Source: UBA3006 sp031401235 (lineage in GTDB: Bacteria; Actinomycetota; Acidimicrobiia; Acidimicrobiales; Ilumatobacteraceae). From it: a DNA stretch of 64,000 nucleotides. The notes beneath the pieces are model-generated. The model had not been told where the DNA came from and searched no databases. It saw nothing but the letters and a program-made list of their open reading frames with translations. The stretch is from positions 67,882 through 131,881 of the forward strand of contig JANNRJ010000010.1 of NCBI GenBank assembly GCA_031401235.1, in the 5' to 3' direction. Both the position numbers and the translations under genes were made by a program. This document shows, one piece after another, positions 52,299-61,218 of the stretch (positions within the stretch are counted from its first letter, which is position 1; each line of letters begins with the position of its first letter).

Positions 52299-53945
52299 CT
52301 ATTTGTTTACTGAATTGTCAAGCCGATAATAGAGATGGGAAAGTAAACTTAGGGCGTCCAAGCAATCCTTCTCAGTAAATAGCCCCGATTCTCTTAAATC
52401 AGTTACTTGCTCGTGAGCGATCGGGCAACGACAGGCCATCCAAATTCCAAGAGACAACATTCTGTGCCCACCAGCAATATTTTCAATTGTGTCAGGCTCA
52501 AAATCAGCACCGTCTGGCTTCTTATATTTTTCCGTAACTGACAATTTGGGGCTTTTCAACGCGAAAACATTCTCCAACAACGCATGATCGGTAAGAGTAG
52601 ATCCAGCCTTAGTTTTGACCGCGTTCACATACTTTTTAACTGCCTCAAAAAACGCCGTGTAGAAATCCTCGCTGACATAGTATGGCCTTGAAACAGATTG
52701 AACTTCGGGGTGTAAATGTCTCCAGTGATACGTCGGATACTCGGGGACAAGTTCATGAATGTTTTTTACGGTTGATTGATTTGTATCGGATGGTAATTCC
52801 GAGTCTTTAACAAGACTCATGACAATTGGCTCGACTTTCGATCTGATATCTGCGGGCAATTTGGAAAACCATTCGGAAAGATTGATTCCGGTCGCGTCAG
52901 TCAAGGCCTTCTTTCTTTTCTCTTCCCTCTTAGTGCGCCAATCCCGTTCAAGCCAATTCATCAAACCACATAAATGCGCTCGCAATTCTTGCATTCTTGG
53001 ATGACTCCAATTTAGAGATTGTCGGTTTGTCGCAATAACGTCTTCCTCGAAGTCGTCTATAAAGTCCACTTCGAGCCATCCCGTAAGGTAGGAAAAGAAG
53101 TGGCTTGACGTGCTATCGGAAAAATATTCCGGAAGGTTAACCATCTTGTTTCTCGAAAACAGAATAACTCCTCGCATATTTGTCCTCGGTGGGATTGGCT
53201 TTTTTGTTGCGATCAGATGTCCGACGATTTGGTCTGCTTTGTCATAATTATCCGTGAATTGAGAGTCGGTGGGAATATTCCATTCAACCTCCTTGTCCAA
53301 TCCGGCGAATCTTCGCTCGTTTGCCACGAGAATCGGCTCTTCAGAATTGTTTCGGACCCTAATTTCAAACCCTGAATCAACGATAAACATTTTTGAAAGT
53401 GAGTCTGCAATGTCTTCTGGAGATAAATTGCTATCTCCCTGAATTTTCCTCAAGGTGATTTTAGTGCCGTGTTCAGTCTCACTACAGACCGCATCTCTCA
53501 GCACAACTATCGGTTTGTATTCCTCTGTCGCCGCTTTGATGTCGTCCCAGCTCATCGAAAAAGTATTCTCTTTTCCATCTTTCCTGGTTGCGATTTCTAT
53601 TTCATGAGCAATTCCGAAAAACGACAATTTGCCGAGTCCCTTTTTACCGATTACCTTTCTATTTTTCGGGGTGACCTGCGTGTGCTCATCCTGTCTGCGA
53701 AGGCGACCTATCCTCAAGAATTTTGAATTTATTTCATCGAACGACATACCTATGCCATTGTCCTCGATGACGATTTCCAATTCGCCGTCAGCATTATTCA
53801 ATGTCACCAAAACGTGTTCGGCGTCTGCGTCGTATGAGTTTGCAATTAATTCTCCAAAGACCGGGGCCAAAGTTGAATACATGCGAACGCCGAGGTGCTG
53901 AATTGTATTCGGGTCAAAGGTCATTCTCAGTTCATGTTGCGGCAT
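52299..53945 (-). CDS. GHKL (MORC-like) ATPase with C-terminal HEPN/TIGR02391-type domain
   Basis: A 548-aa fusion. The GHKL ATPase has E32-x3-N36 (ELIANSYDA), DNGIGM (62-67) and GKKGLG (100-105), with a transducer-like domain after it. The last ~130 residues match the TIGR02391 pattern (a helical bundle with R-x4-H, R506-CPIA-H511, followed by HE), which is an Rx4-6H HEPN RNase-like motif. TAGGAAAACC precedes the ATG, 7 nt after the methyltransferase stop. ATP-driven sensing or clamping coupled to RNA or DNA cleavage is a reasonable guess. Confidence 0.8.
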   Translation of the reverse strand: MPQHELRMTFDPNTIQHLGVRMYSTLAPVFGELIANSYDADAEHVLVTLNNADGELEIVIEDNGIGMSFDEINSKFLRIGRLRRQDEHTQVTPKNRKVIGKKGLGKLSFFGIAHEIEIATRKDGKENTFSMSWDDIKAATEEYKPIVVLRDAVCSETEHGTKITLRKIQGDSNLSPEDIADSLSKMFIVDSGFEIRVRNNSEEPILVANERRFAGLDKEVEWNIPTDSQFTDNYDKADQIVGHLIATKKPIPPRTNMRGVILFSRNKMVNLPEYFSDSTSSHFFSYLTGWLEVDFIDDFEEDVIATNRQSLNWSHPRMQELRAHLCGLMNWLERDWRTKREEKRKKALTDATGINLSEWFSKLPADIRSKVEPIVMSLVKDSELPSDTNQSTVKNIHELVPEYPTYHWRHLHPEVQSVSRPYYVSEDFYTAFFEAVKKYVNAVKTKAGSTLTDHALLENVFALKSPKLSVTEKYKKPDGADFEPDTIENIAGGHRMLSLGIWMACRCPIAHEQVTDLRESGLFTEKDCLDALSLLSHLYYRLDNSVNK

Positions 53946-53952
53946 GGTTTTC

Positions 53953-55008
53953 CTAGACCTCCCTGGCGGACTTGAAGATTTGTCGACCGATTAGTCTGGC
54001 GAATTCTGGTGGCACCGCGTTGCCGATCATTTTGGCAATTGACGCAATACTGGTGCCGACAAATTTGTAGGTTTTAGGGAAAGTCTGTAGGGTGGCGCCC
54101 TCGCGTAGGGAAATGGCTCTGTTTTCGTCTGGATGTGCAAAACGTCCGTTGCTTATGCTTGTAAACCTGGTTGTAATTGTCGGAGACGGCTTGTCCCACC
54201 ACATGCGACCGTAAGTGTCATAAAATTTCGTATCGTCAGATGCGTAACAAGCCAACTGATATTTCGTATTGTTCTGCCACGTCGACCTGTCGCCTCCATT
54301 GCTAGGCGTCATTTGTAATCGTTCGATATTGGTTTTGCTTAGGCCCGCGGCCGTGTGGAGAAAATCTGAATTGTCGGTAGTTCCTGCGTCTATCTTGGTG
54401 AAACCGTTCCTTGTTCCCAGTACATCTCTAACAGTGACTATTTTCTTCGAGGGTTTTGGTAGAGCAATTGCCGAAACTCTAGAAGCCAACAATGTGAAAC
54501 GCTTTCTTCTTTGCGGTATGCCATACAAAGACATATCTGCAATATCGTGCGCCACGTTATAGCCGAGGCTCTCAAGAGCGGCTATAAAACGATCGATAGG
54601 ACTACCTTTTCTGGAAGAAATTCCCGGTACATTTTCCACCACAACGAAACCGGGCTTGAAATGTTCAATGAACGTTTGAAATTCAAAAATCAAATTTTTG
54701 GTCTTCTTTGACTTCTCTTTGCTTGTTCTGATGAGGCTCCAAAACTGACACGGAGCACACCCCGCAAAAATCATTTCGTCATCATTTCGCTGGATTTCTA
54801 AATCCCATTCCAGATCAGCGGGCCTATATTTAGTGATATCCCTTTCAAGAAAAATTGATCCAGGATTATTCGTTTCAAAAGTTTCTCTACAAGTCCCGTC
54901 AATGTCCACACCGGCAATAACATCGATTCCTGCAATTTTCAAGCCATAGGTGAGCCCACCCGCTCCACAGAAAAAATCAATCGCCTTGAGTTTATTTTTT
55001 ATGACCAT
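53953..55008 (-). CDS. DNA (cytosine-5-)-methyltransferase 1
   Basis: A 351-aa m5C methylase with motif I DFFCGAGGLTYGL (11-23), the catalytic PCQ (GCAPCQFWS, Cys87), ENV (125-127), QRRKR (166-170) and motif X GNAVPP (329-334). The target-recognition domain is between about 190 and 290. It is first in a two-gene operon with the GHKL-HEPN protein. The sequence specificity is unknown and probably differs from that of the second methylase. Confidence 0.93.
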   Translation of the reverse strand: MVIKNKLKAIDFFCGAGGLTYGLKIAGIDVIAGVDIDGTCRETFETNNPGSIFLERDITKYRPADLEWDLEIQRNDDEMIFAGCAPCQFWSLIRTSKEKSKKTKNLIFEFQTFIEHFKPGFVVVENVPGISSRKGSPIDRFIAALESLGYNVAHDIADMSLYGIPQRRKRFTLLASRVSAIALPKPSKKIVTVRDVLGTRNGFTKIDAGTTDNSDFLHTAAGLSKTNIERLQMTPSNGGDRSTWQNNTKYQLACYASDDTKFYDTYGRMWWDKPSPTITTRFTSISNGRFAHPDENRAISLREGATLQTFPKTYKFVGTSIASIAKMIGNAVPPEFARLIGRQIFKSAREV

Positions 55009-55474
55009 TTATTTATCCGATTCGCGTCATGACCGATTCAAGCTATTAGATATTTGTTGAAACACATTGGTTTGAGATCTCTTTATGCTTGGAAGCCTCC
55101 TCGAGATTGGCCTGCGGGATGTGTCCATGGGTTTCGATTTAGCCAGATGGGGCTCTATTAAACCGCCCCTACAGAGGTGGCTGTCTCAAGACTATCGAAG
55201 CCAGCGCCGTTGGATTGTCGTGGGTCAATTCAAATTTGTATGGCCACAATTCCGTTTTGACCAGTGCATTTTCATGGAATTAGCGCCTTAATGACCCAAA
55301 TTTGTAGCGTCAAATTCGTATGGTCGTTTCGATCACCAGATCAAAATGCGTTGGACCACTTGATTCGAATGACTTGCAGATGCGCCGAAAGTGAAACGGT
55401 GTAACACCAATAGCGTATTCTGAGATGTTAGTTACTCGATCTCCGTTCGAATTAACGTATTAGGGGAAACCTAA
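55009..55474. other. divergent intergenic region between the two methylase operons
   Basis: A 466-nt region with no supportable gene; a 68-codon ORF at 55085-55291 has no ribosome site and no recognisable protein. It must carry both divergent promoters. An imperfect direct repeat is visible: ATTTGTATGGCC near 55234 and ATTCGTATGGTC near 55314, each followed within 30 nt by CCAG. These could be C-protein or methylation-sensitive control sites, but evidence is weak. Confidence 0.4.
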
Positions 55475-56566
55475 ATGAATTCAGCAATTTTCTCGTTCTT
55501 TTCAGGGGCAGGATTTCTTGACCTCGGCTTCGAGAATTCGGGATCTGAAGTCGTGCTAGTTAATGAGGTATATGAGCCGTTTATGGACGGCTATAAACAC
55601 TCGCGAAAGTCGTTGGGAATAGCTGAACCAAGATTTGGGTATGAACTTGGATCTATTGAAGAACTCTTTCAGACAAATAATCTTCGAAGACTGCGACAAC
55701 AGGTGAACGAATTACGCGACGAGGGAAAGGTCGTCGGTTTTGTCGGCGGACCGCCGTGTCCAGACTTTTCGGTTGGCGGAAAGAATCGAGGACAACTGGG
55801 AGAAAATGGGAAGCTTTCGCAGTCCTATGTTGACTTGATAGGTAAGGTACTTCCTGATTTTTTCCTCTTTGAAAATGTAAAGGGTCTTTGGCGTACAAAG
55901 AAACACCGTGAGTTTTATGAAGCGATGAAATTCCAGCTCACGCGATCTGGATATTCATGCTTCGACCGTCTAACAAATTCAATCGAATATGGTGTTCCGC
56001 AAGACCGAGATCGAATAATTCTCGTCGGATTTCGCGGAGCGTCGAGAAAAATTCGCCCACTAAATGAAATCTGGGAGTCCTACACCGTATACCCCGGACG
56101 AATGGCGTTCGAATTCGCATGGCCGACAACAAACTTGCCTCAGAAGAATCTTTCTCCGCCAAATAATGTACCTCTCGAACTCACCGTTGGACACTGGTTT
56201 CAAATCAATGATGTTGAGAATCACATAAATGCAACAAATTTCTTTAAGCCACGTGCTGGGCTAGAGAGATTTCGTCGGACCGCGGAGGGAGACGTTTCAC
56301 GAAAATCGTTTAAGCGACTTCACCGATGGAGGTACTCACCAACGGCAGCATACGGAAATAACGAAGTCCATATTCACCCTTTCCTACCTCGTCGCATCAC
56401 CGTCTCGGAGGCTCTCGCAATTCAGTCACTTCCAAAGAGGTTTGAACTTCCAGAACAGATGACTTTGACAGCAATGTTTAAATCAATCGGAAATGGCGTG
56501 CCGTATATTGCAGCGAGCGGCATCGCCAAGATGATAAACAGCGAAATTAAACGAGCCTACAAATGA
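55475..56566 (+). CDS. DNA (cytosine-5-)-methyltransferase 2
   Basis: A 363-aa m5C methylase. Motif I is FSGAGFLDLGFE (9-20), the catalytic loop GGPPCPDFSVGGKNRG has PCP (Cys95) in place of the usual PCQ, then FENVKGL (132-138), VPQDRDRIIL and motif X SIGNGVPYIAASGIAK. The PCP variant and the low similarity to the other methylase show that the two are not a recent duplication. Translationally coupled to the endonuclease gene (ATGA). Confidence 0.92.
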   Translation: MNSAIFSFFSGAGFLDLGFENSGSEVVLVNEVYEPFMDGYKHSRKSLGIAEPRFGYELGSIEELFQTNNLRRLRQQVNELRDEGKVVGFVGGPPCPDFSVGGKNRGQLGENGKLSQSYVDLIGKVLPDFFLFENVKGLWRTKKHREFYEAMKFQLTRSGYSCFDRLTNSIEYGVPQDRDRIILVGFRGASRKIRPLNEIWESYTVYPGRMAFEFAWPTTNLPQKNLSPPNNVPLELTVGHWFQINDVENHINATNFFKPRAGLERFRRTAEGDVSRKSFKRLHRWRYSPTAAYGNNEVHIHPFLPRRITVSEALAIQSLPKRFELPEQMTLTAMFKSIGNGVPYIAASGIAKMINSEIKRAYK

Positions 56567-57639
56567 AACTCACAGTTAGTAATTTGGTGAAGGCTGTATC
56601 CAGTTTGCCGAGAAACCAATGGTTCGAATACATAAATCCAATTACTCGTACGCAGGTCCGCATCAAATCAGTTCACCTTCCCGAGGGTCCGATAGTCATC
56701 GAGCGTCGTAATCCAACCAGAAGTGAGTTGCCAAGGGAAGCATCAATTTCGATAGAGATGCTGTGGCGTGTCGCAAATGCAGTTGGTGATGGACTTCCAG
56801 TCAACCTTGATCGAATTTTGGGTGGAAGTTACAACACCAGAGCGGCCTTGGAATCTTTGATGGCGTATACGTCCGAGTTTTACTGGTGTCTTCCTGGTCG
56901 GATCGAAGTAATTGGTGGGCGAGAGCAGATAAAGCGTGGCCATAAACATTTAATTTGGATACCGAAATCTCCACACTCCAATGGAGAGTTGAATGAACAT
57001 GCGCTTTCAAGTGAGTTAGCAATATCTGAGTTGCCCGCACATACCATCGTCTATGACTCTCTTGCGCTAGTCGAACCCGACCGTCAATCGCTGAGTGATG
57101 AAGAGATTCGGCGTCACATCATGATTCAGATAGTTCTTGCAGAAATTGGACTACACCTTGGTTTCCGCACCTGGATTGCACGAAATGATAAGGGTCACAT
57201 ATTCCGAGGTAAACCGATCTCGGAATTGGAAGGAGTTATCCGAGAATTGAGCGAGGAAATACTGCTTCAGGCTTATGGGGAAGCTGCGAATGCCGCCTTA
57301 CTCATCGATTGTATTTGGTTTAAGAATGGTCGCCTCATGCCAGCAGTAATTGAAGTTGAGCATTCAACAGGGGTCACAAGCGGATTAACACGAATGAAAA
57401 AATTTCAGGACCTTGCACCTCGAATACAAGACATACGCTGGGTAATCGCGGCGCCTGATGAAGACCGTGAAGCCGTCATAACTAAAGCGTGTGTGCCACA
57501 ATTTGAATCTTTGGAGACGAAGTTCTTTCCGTATTCAGCAATCGAAGAATTGTACGACTTGTGCACTCGTCGAAAAATTAGTGGACGTGCAATCAATGAA
57601 TCATTTCTAGATTGCTTCATGGAACCCTGCCTGAAATAG
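56563..57639 (+). CDS. probable type II restriction endonuclease
   Basis: A 358-aa protein whose ATG overlaps the methylase stop. A PD-(D/E)xK-like core is visible at about 190-270: AEIGLHLGFRTWIARND, then ID249 and the strand AVIEVEHS (E264-x-E266), then SGLTRMKKFQDLAP. The lysine of the usual ExK is replaced by Glu, a variant found in some restriction enzymes. Context (methylase partner, coupled start) is the main support for the call. Sequence specificity unknown. Confidence 0.75.
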   Translation: MKLTVSNLVKAVSSLPRNQWFEYINPITRTQVRIKSVHLPEGPIVIERRNPTRSELPREASISIEMLWRVANAVGDGLPVNLDRILGGSYNTRAALESLMAYTSEFYWCLPGRIEVIGGREQIKRGHKHLIWIPKSPHSNGELNEHALSSELAISELPAHTIVYDSLALVEPDRQSLSDEEIRRHIMIQIVLAEIGLHLGFRTWIARNDKGHIFRGKPISELEGVIRELSEEILLQAYGEAANAALLIDCIWFKNGRLMPAVIEVEHSTGVTSGLTRMKKFQDLAPRIQDIRWVIAAPDEDREAVITKACVPQFESLETKFFPYSAIEELYDLCTRRKISGRAINESFLDCFMEPCLK

Positions 57640-57671
57640 ATCAGATACTCGAAGCAGTGGACTAAGGATGA

Positions 57672-58199
57672 AGGGAACTGGCGGGGGGTCAACGAAACCC
57701 CGAAGTTCGTCGTGCCATTGAGCGACATACCGTTAATGGCGCAATGAAGTATGTCAAAAAACATGGATTCAAAGTTGAAGATGTTGATAACTAAGGGCAG
57801 TTTGACTTACTCACAGTGGGGTCAAACGAAGATGTAGTTCACATTGAAGTGACGGAACAAGGGTTCGAATTCGACAGAGCCAAGTTGCAAGCCTTTACCG
57901 CAACCAGAAGCTACTCTTCGCGCTCACAGGATGATCTCGACCAACTCAGATTCGCGCACTTCATATTCGACCGACCCTTAGCTTTCTCCATCGGCATGAA
58001 TGAATTGATTCCACCCATGATCGATTCATCGTGCGCGAGTTACTTTTCGACCGACAAGACCAGATTCGATGGCGTGGCTACGGATCGTTGTATAACCCCC
58101 AAAGTCAACCTGTTGACAATTGGGGTTCGAAGTCACATAATGAATCAGGTTGATGGTTTTTGCAACCGACTTAGGCCAAGGAGGCTGTATGTACTTTGA
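57672..58199 (+). pseudogene. remnant of a DUF3883 (NO VEIN C-terminal) domain gene
   Basis: In one frame the translation reads GGQRNPEVRRAIERHTVNGAM, KYVKKHGFKVEDVD, an in-frame TAA at 57792-57794, then QFDLLTVGSNEDVVHIEVT. This reproduces the DUF3883 order: R-A-I/V-E-x-H-A, G-x-x-V-x-D-V, F/Y-D-L and h-I-E-V-K. The Lys of EVK is Thr and the sequence after it loses the family pattern. A stop also lies just upstream, at 57669. The gene is broken; the intact form may once have belonged to the restriction operon. Confidence 0.6.
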
Positions 58200-58380
58200 A
58201 ATTCGTAAAAATAGGGCAGGCAAATTCTGGTGGCGGGCCGTCGGTGGCAACCATGAAATAATGGCTGCGTCTGAACTGATGAATAATAAGGCAGATTGTA
58301 CGAGCGCCATAAATACCGTCAGGACAACAGCAGCCTCCGCTGCGGTAGTTGACAAGACGGACGTAACTACCGAGCGCTGA
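58189..58380 (+). CDS. DUF1508 (YegP-like) small protein
   Basis: A 63-aa single-domain protein. ATG 58189 has AAGGAGG upstream. The YFEIRKNRAGKFWWRAVGGNHEIMAASE stretch and the following C/A-SAI segment are the DUF1508 pattern (Y.....kd..G.wrWrl...Ng.ii..se.Y). Function unknown. Confidence 0.78.
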   Translation: MYFEIRKNRAGKFWWRAVGGNHEIMAASELMNNKADCTSAINTVRTTAASAAVVDKTDVTTER

Positions 58381-58703
58381 ATCTGGTGATACCGACCTGT
58401 AACTGGTCATCTTTATCCTGTAGGCAATTTCAATATTGGTGGCCGGAAATCGCCACATTGAAACTATTGAAGCGAGAAGCCAACTCCTGAAAAGTAATTG
58501 GCAGCATTTTTCCGTTGAATATCTGTGAGGAATCAGTTACGGAACGTAATTAATTCCGAAACGACGCTGTTGTCAATTGGGTCGAGCAACGTCGATTTTG
58601 CTTCCTGACCAGTTAACAATCGGAGCAACACAGACTGAATGTCCAGACATTTTCTGAATAGCAGATGTAGTCAGTTCCCTTTCCGTCGAATTGCCAACTA
58701 GAC
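58381..58703. other. 323-nt non-coding stretch
   Basis: No ORF with protein-like composition. One small inverted repeat (CGGAA 58541-58545 / TTCCG 58555-58559) is present. I see no recognisable RNA gene; it may hold the terminators of the flanking convergent genes. Confidence 0.4.
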
Positions 58704-59213
58704 CTAGTCGGTTGAAAACTTCCAGTTGTAGATGCGTGCGGACTGCTCGCCATCTTGGATATTCCAGTAGCGGACGCTGGCGATGTGGTCGCCTTGGGTG
58801 AATTCTTCAATCGGGGCGCCGTCTTGGGGTTGGTAACTGATGATGTAGTTGCCTGGATCGAAGATGGCAGTGGGTGGTAGTTCAACTTGGGCACCAGGTT
58901 GTGGTGTTACGCCGTTGGCGGTGAGTTCATCGAGACGAGTGGTGGATAATTCGATGCCGTCGATGGTGAGCACTGCGTTGTAACCCTCGACAAAATCGAC
59001 GATGACTTGTGCTTGGCGCAATACTTCGTCACCGTTGCCTGGTGAAATGCTTTCGATTGCATCGGGAAGATTGGATGCATCACGCCCGGTAAGGCCGGTG
59101 CGCATACCGAGTCCGATCAACACCAGACCAACAGCAATACCCATACTTATGAGCAAAGATTGTTTGTCAATTTTTCTGCGTACAGTTGTTGACGATGGGG
59201 TGGAAGTAGTCAC
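58704..59213 (-). CDS. membrane-anchored extracytoplasmic protein
   Basis: A 169-aa protein with a short basic cytoplasmic N-terminus, one TM helix (residues about 18-38, SLLISMGIAVGLVLIGLGM) and a ~130-residue extracytoplasmic beta-rich domain (ISPGNGDEVLRQAQVIVDFVEGYNAVLTIDG..., ending YWNIQDGEQSARIYNWKFSTD). The pattern recalls Ig-like or CopC-like folds. It is divergent from the PASTA protein with 40 nt between starts. Function unknown. Confidence 0.65.
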   Translation of the reverse strand: MTTSTPSSTTVRRKIDKQSLLISMGIAVGLVLIGLGMRTGLTGRDASNLPDAIESISPGNGDEVLRQAQVIVDFVEGYNAVLTIDGIELSTTRLDELTANGVTPQPGAQVELPPTAIFDPGNYIISYQPQDGAPIEEFTQGDHIASVRYWNIQDGEQSARIYNWKFSTD

Positions 59214-59253
59214 ATCTCCATTCTCGCGCCATAGAGAGTAGAATTACTGGCTC

Positions 59254-61218
59254 ATGGCGAACCGCGATTCCCTTGTCGGGAAAGTCATTGCCCAGCGTTA
59301 TCGGATAGATAATGCGCGAACCGATGGGTCAGGCACCTCAATGGTGTTTGATGCCACCGACCTTCGGCGACGGGAACAAGTAGTCATTCGCATGGTGTTG
59401 GCGGAGAGCCTGATTGATCTGGACAATGAAATTACCACGGTCACCGACGCCCTTGAACACTTCATGCGCCAAACACAACAACTTGCGTCACTCAATCATC
59501 CGTCGCTGGTAAGTGTTGATGACTGGGGTACCCAGAGCATTGACGGTGACGTCTATACGTTCACCGTGTTGGAGTATTTTGCCGGCGGTACCTTGCGTGA
59601 GATTTTGGATCGTGGGCGTCGACTTTCACCATCACAGGCGTTGGTGGTGGGGCTTGACGTATGTCGGGCGCTGCACTTTGTGCATGGCAAGGGTTGGGCA
59701 CATGGCGATGTGCGACCGGCGAACCTATTTATAGGTAGCGACTTACGGGTGCGTTTGGGCGGGCTCGGAATCAAGCGTGTGGTGGTGGCAGGGCAATTGA
59801 GCCTTGAACAGGCTCGGTATGCCGCACCGGAAATTGGATTGGGTGAAGTACCAACGGAGCGCAGCGATGTGTACTCACTGGCGATGACACTCTTAGAGTC
59901 GATTACCGGATATTTGCCGTTTGTGGCAGAGTCGGCGGCTTTGACTTTGGCCGCGCGGGTGGGCAAGTTGCTACCGGTGTCGGCAAATCTTGGGCCAATC
60001 GCCGCGCCGATTGAGCGTGCCGGACGACCGAACGCGGCGGAACGATTTAGCGCACTTGAGTTTGGCCAAGCACTTGCCCAGATTGCCGACAAGTTGCCAA
60101 TGCCTCTGCCCATAGAGGCGGTAGCGGCACGAACCTTTGAACAGGTGATTGCCAAACAGGAAGCCGACAATACGGCAGAAGTATTGCGTCAGGAAGTGGA
60201 ACGAGCCGCGGCGTTGGCGGGGGTGTCGGTATTGGGTGGCGCTGCTGGGTCACTAGTGGTTACGGGTGCATCTAGTAATGAGCCGCTGGTGATTGGCGAG
60301 CCGATTCGGTCTCGAGGCCGGGCGCGACTCTGGATTTTGTTGGCTGTGGTGGCACTTGCCGTGTCGGGTGTGGTTGCCTATCAACTGATCGTCAACCCAA
60401 CTCATGTTGTGCCCGATGTGGTGGGGATGAGCGAAGGTGAAGCGCGCAACTCGGTTGGGGCGTATAACTGGACCATTGTCGTGGCGGCGGAACGAAGCGA
60501 CGATATTCCACAGGGAAATGTCGTGCGAACCGATCCTGCTGCTGGTAGCGACCTTGAAGAGGGTCAGGATTTCACGATCTTCATATCGGAAGGTCCAACG
60601 CTGTCGCCGTTGCCTGATGTTGTCGGTTTGAGCCTGCAAGATGCCACCGACCAATTGACGGCTCTTGGGCTTGTCGTGACTACTAACCAAGCCGGCAGTG
60701 AAGATGTGCCAACTGACTTTGTGGTTTCGTGGATTGTTCCCGATCAGCCGGCGCTTGTGATCGGCGACAAAGTGCTCAAGGGAACATCCGTTGAACTTTC
60801 GGTGTCAACTGGGCCGGCATTGCGTGAAGTGCCATTGATTGTTGGAATGACACTGGAGCAGGCGACGGCGCTGGCTAATGATCTGCGACTGGTATTGGTG
60901 GCCAGTGAGCCCGCGCTGACCAATGCGGCGGCCAAGGATTTGATTGGGGCGCAGGCGCCGGTGCCGGGCACTCAGGTTGCTCGCGACAGCACGCTCTTGT
61001 ACTCGATTTCACTTGGACCCGATCTGGTCAAGTTGCCCAACATTGTTGGCAACAGCTACCCGACGGTGGAAAAACGATTGACGGAAGCTGGATTCGTTGT
61101 CGGAAAAGTTACCGGTAAGAAGGCGTTCCGGATGCGCGAAGCTTCGTCGAATGGTGAGCGTGTAAACAATGGTGACATGTTGCCTCGCGGTGCGGTGATT
61201 GATCTCACCTTCCCGTAA
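59254..61218 (+). CDS. PASTA-domain serine/threonine pseudokinase
   Basis: A 654-aa protein of PknB layout: kinase-like domain (about 8-280), linker, TM (about 358-378) and four PASTA domains (about 384-654). The catalytic motifs are damaged: the VAIK lysine is Arg46 (VVIRM), HRD is HGD with Lys to Arg (HGDVRPAN, 150-157), and the DFG motif reads LGGLG (168-172) with no Asp. The APE motif (191-193) and fold are kept. It is probably a pseudokinase that senses peptidoglycan or lipid II and signals by binding. Confidence 0.85.
   Translation: MANRDSLVGKVIAQRYRIDNARTDGSGTSMVFDATDLRRREQVVIRMVLAESLIDLDNEITTVTDALEHFMRQTQQLASLNHPSLVSVDDWGTQSIDGDVYTFTVLEYFAGGTLREILDRGRRLSPSQALVVGLDVCRALHFVHGKGWAHGDVRPANLFIGSDLRVRLGGLGIKRVVVAGQLSLEQARYAAPEIGLGEVPTERSDVYSLAMTLLESITGYLPFVAESAALTLAARVGKLLPVSANLGPIAAPIERAGRPNAAERFSALEFGQALAQIADKLPMPLPIEAVAARTFEQVIAKQEADNTAEVLRQEVERAAALAGVSVLGGAAGSLVVTGASSNEPLVIGEPIRSRGRARLWILLAVVALAVSGVVAYQLIVNPTHVVPDVVGMSEGEARNSVGAYNWTIVVAAERSDDIPQGNVVRTDPAAGSDLEEGQDFTIFISEGPTLSPLPDVVGLSLQDATDQLTALGLVVTTNQAGSEDVPTDFVVSWIVPDQPALVIGDKVLKGTSVELSVSTGPALREVPLIVGMTLEQATALANDLRLVLVASEPALTNAAAKDLIGAQAPVPGTQVARDSTLLYSISLGPDLVKLPNIVGNSYPTVEKRLTEAGFVVGKVTGKKAFRMREASSNGERVNNGDMLPRGAVIDLTFP

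Noticed and set aside
55085..55291. 68-codon ORF in the gap between the methylase operons
   Set aside because: No ribosome site, no protein-like pattern and no family resemblance; treated as part of the divergent control region.
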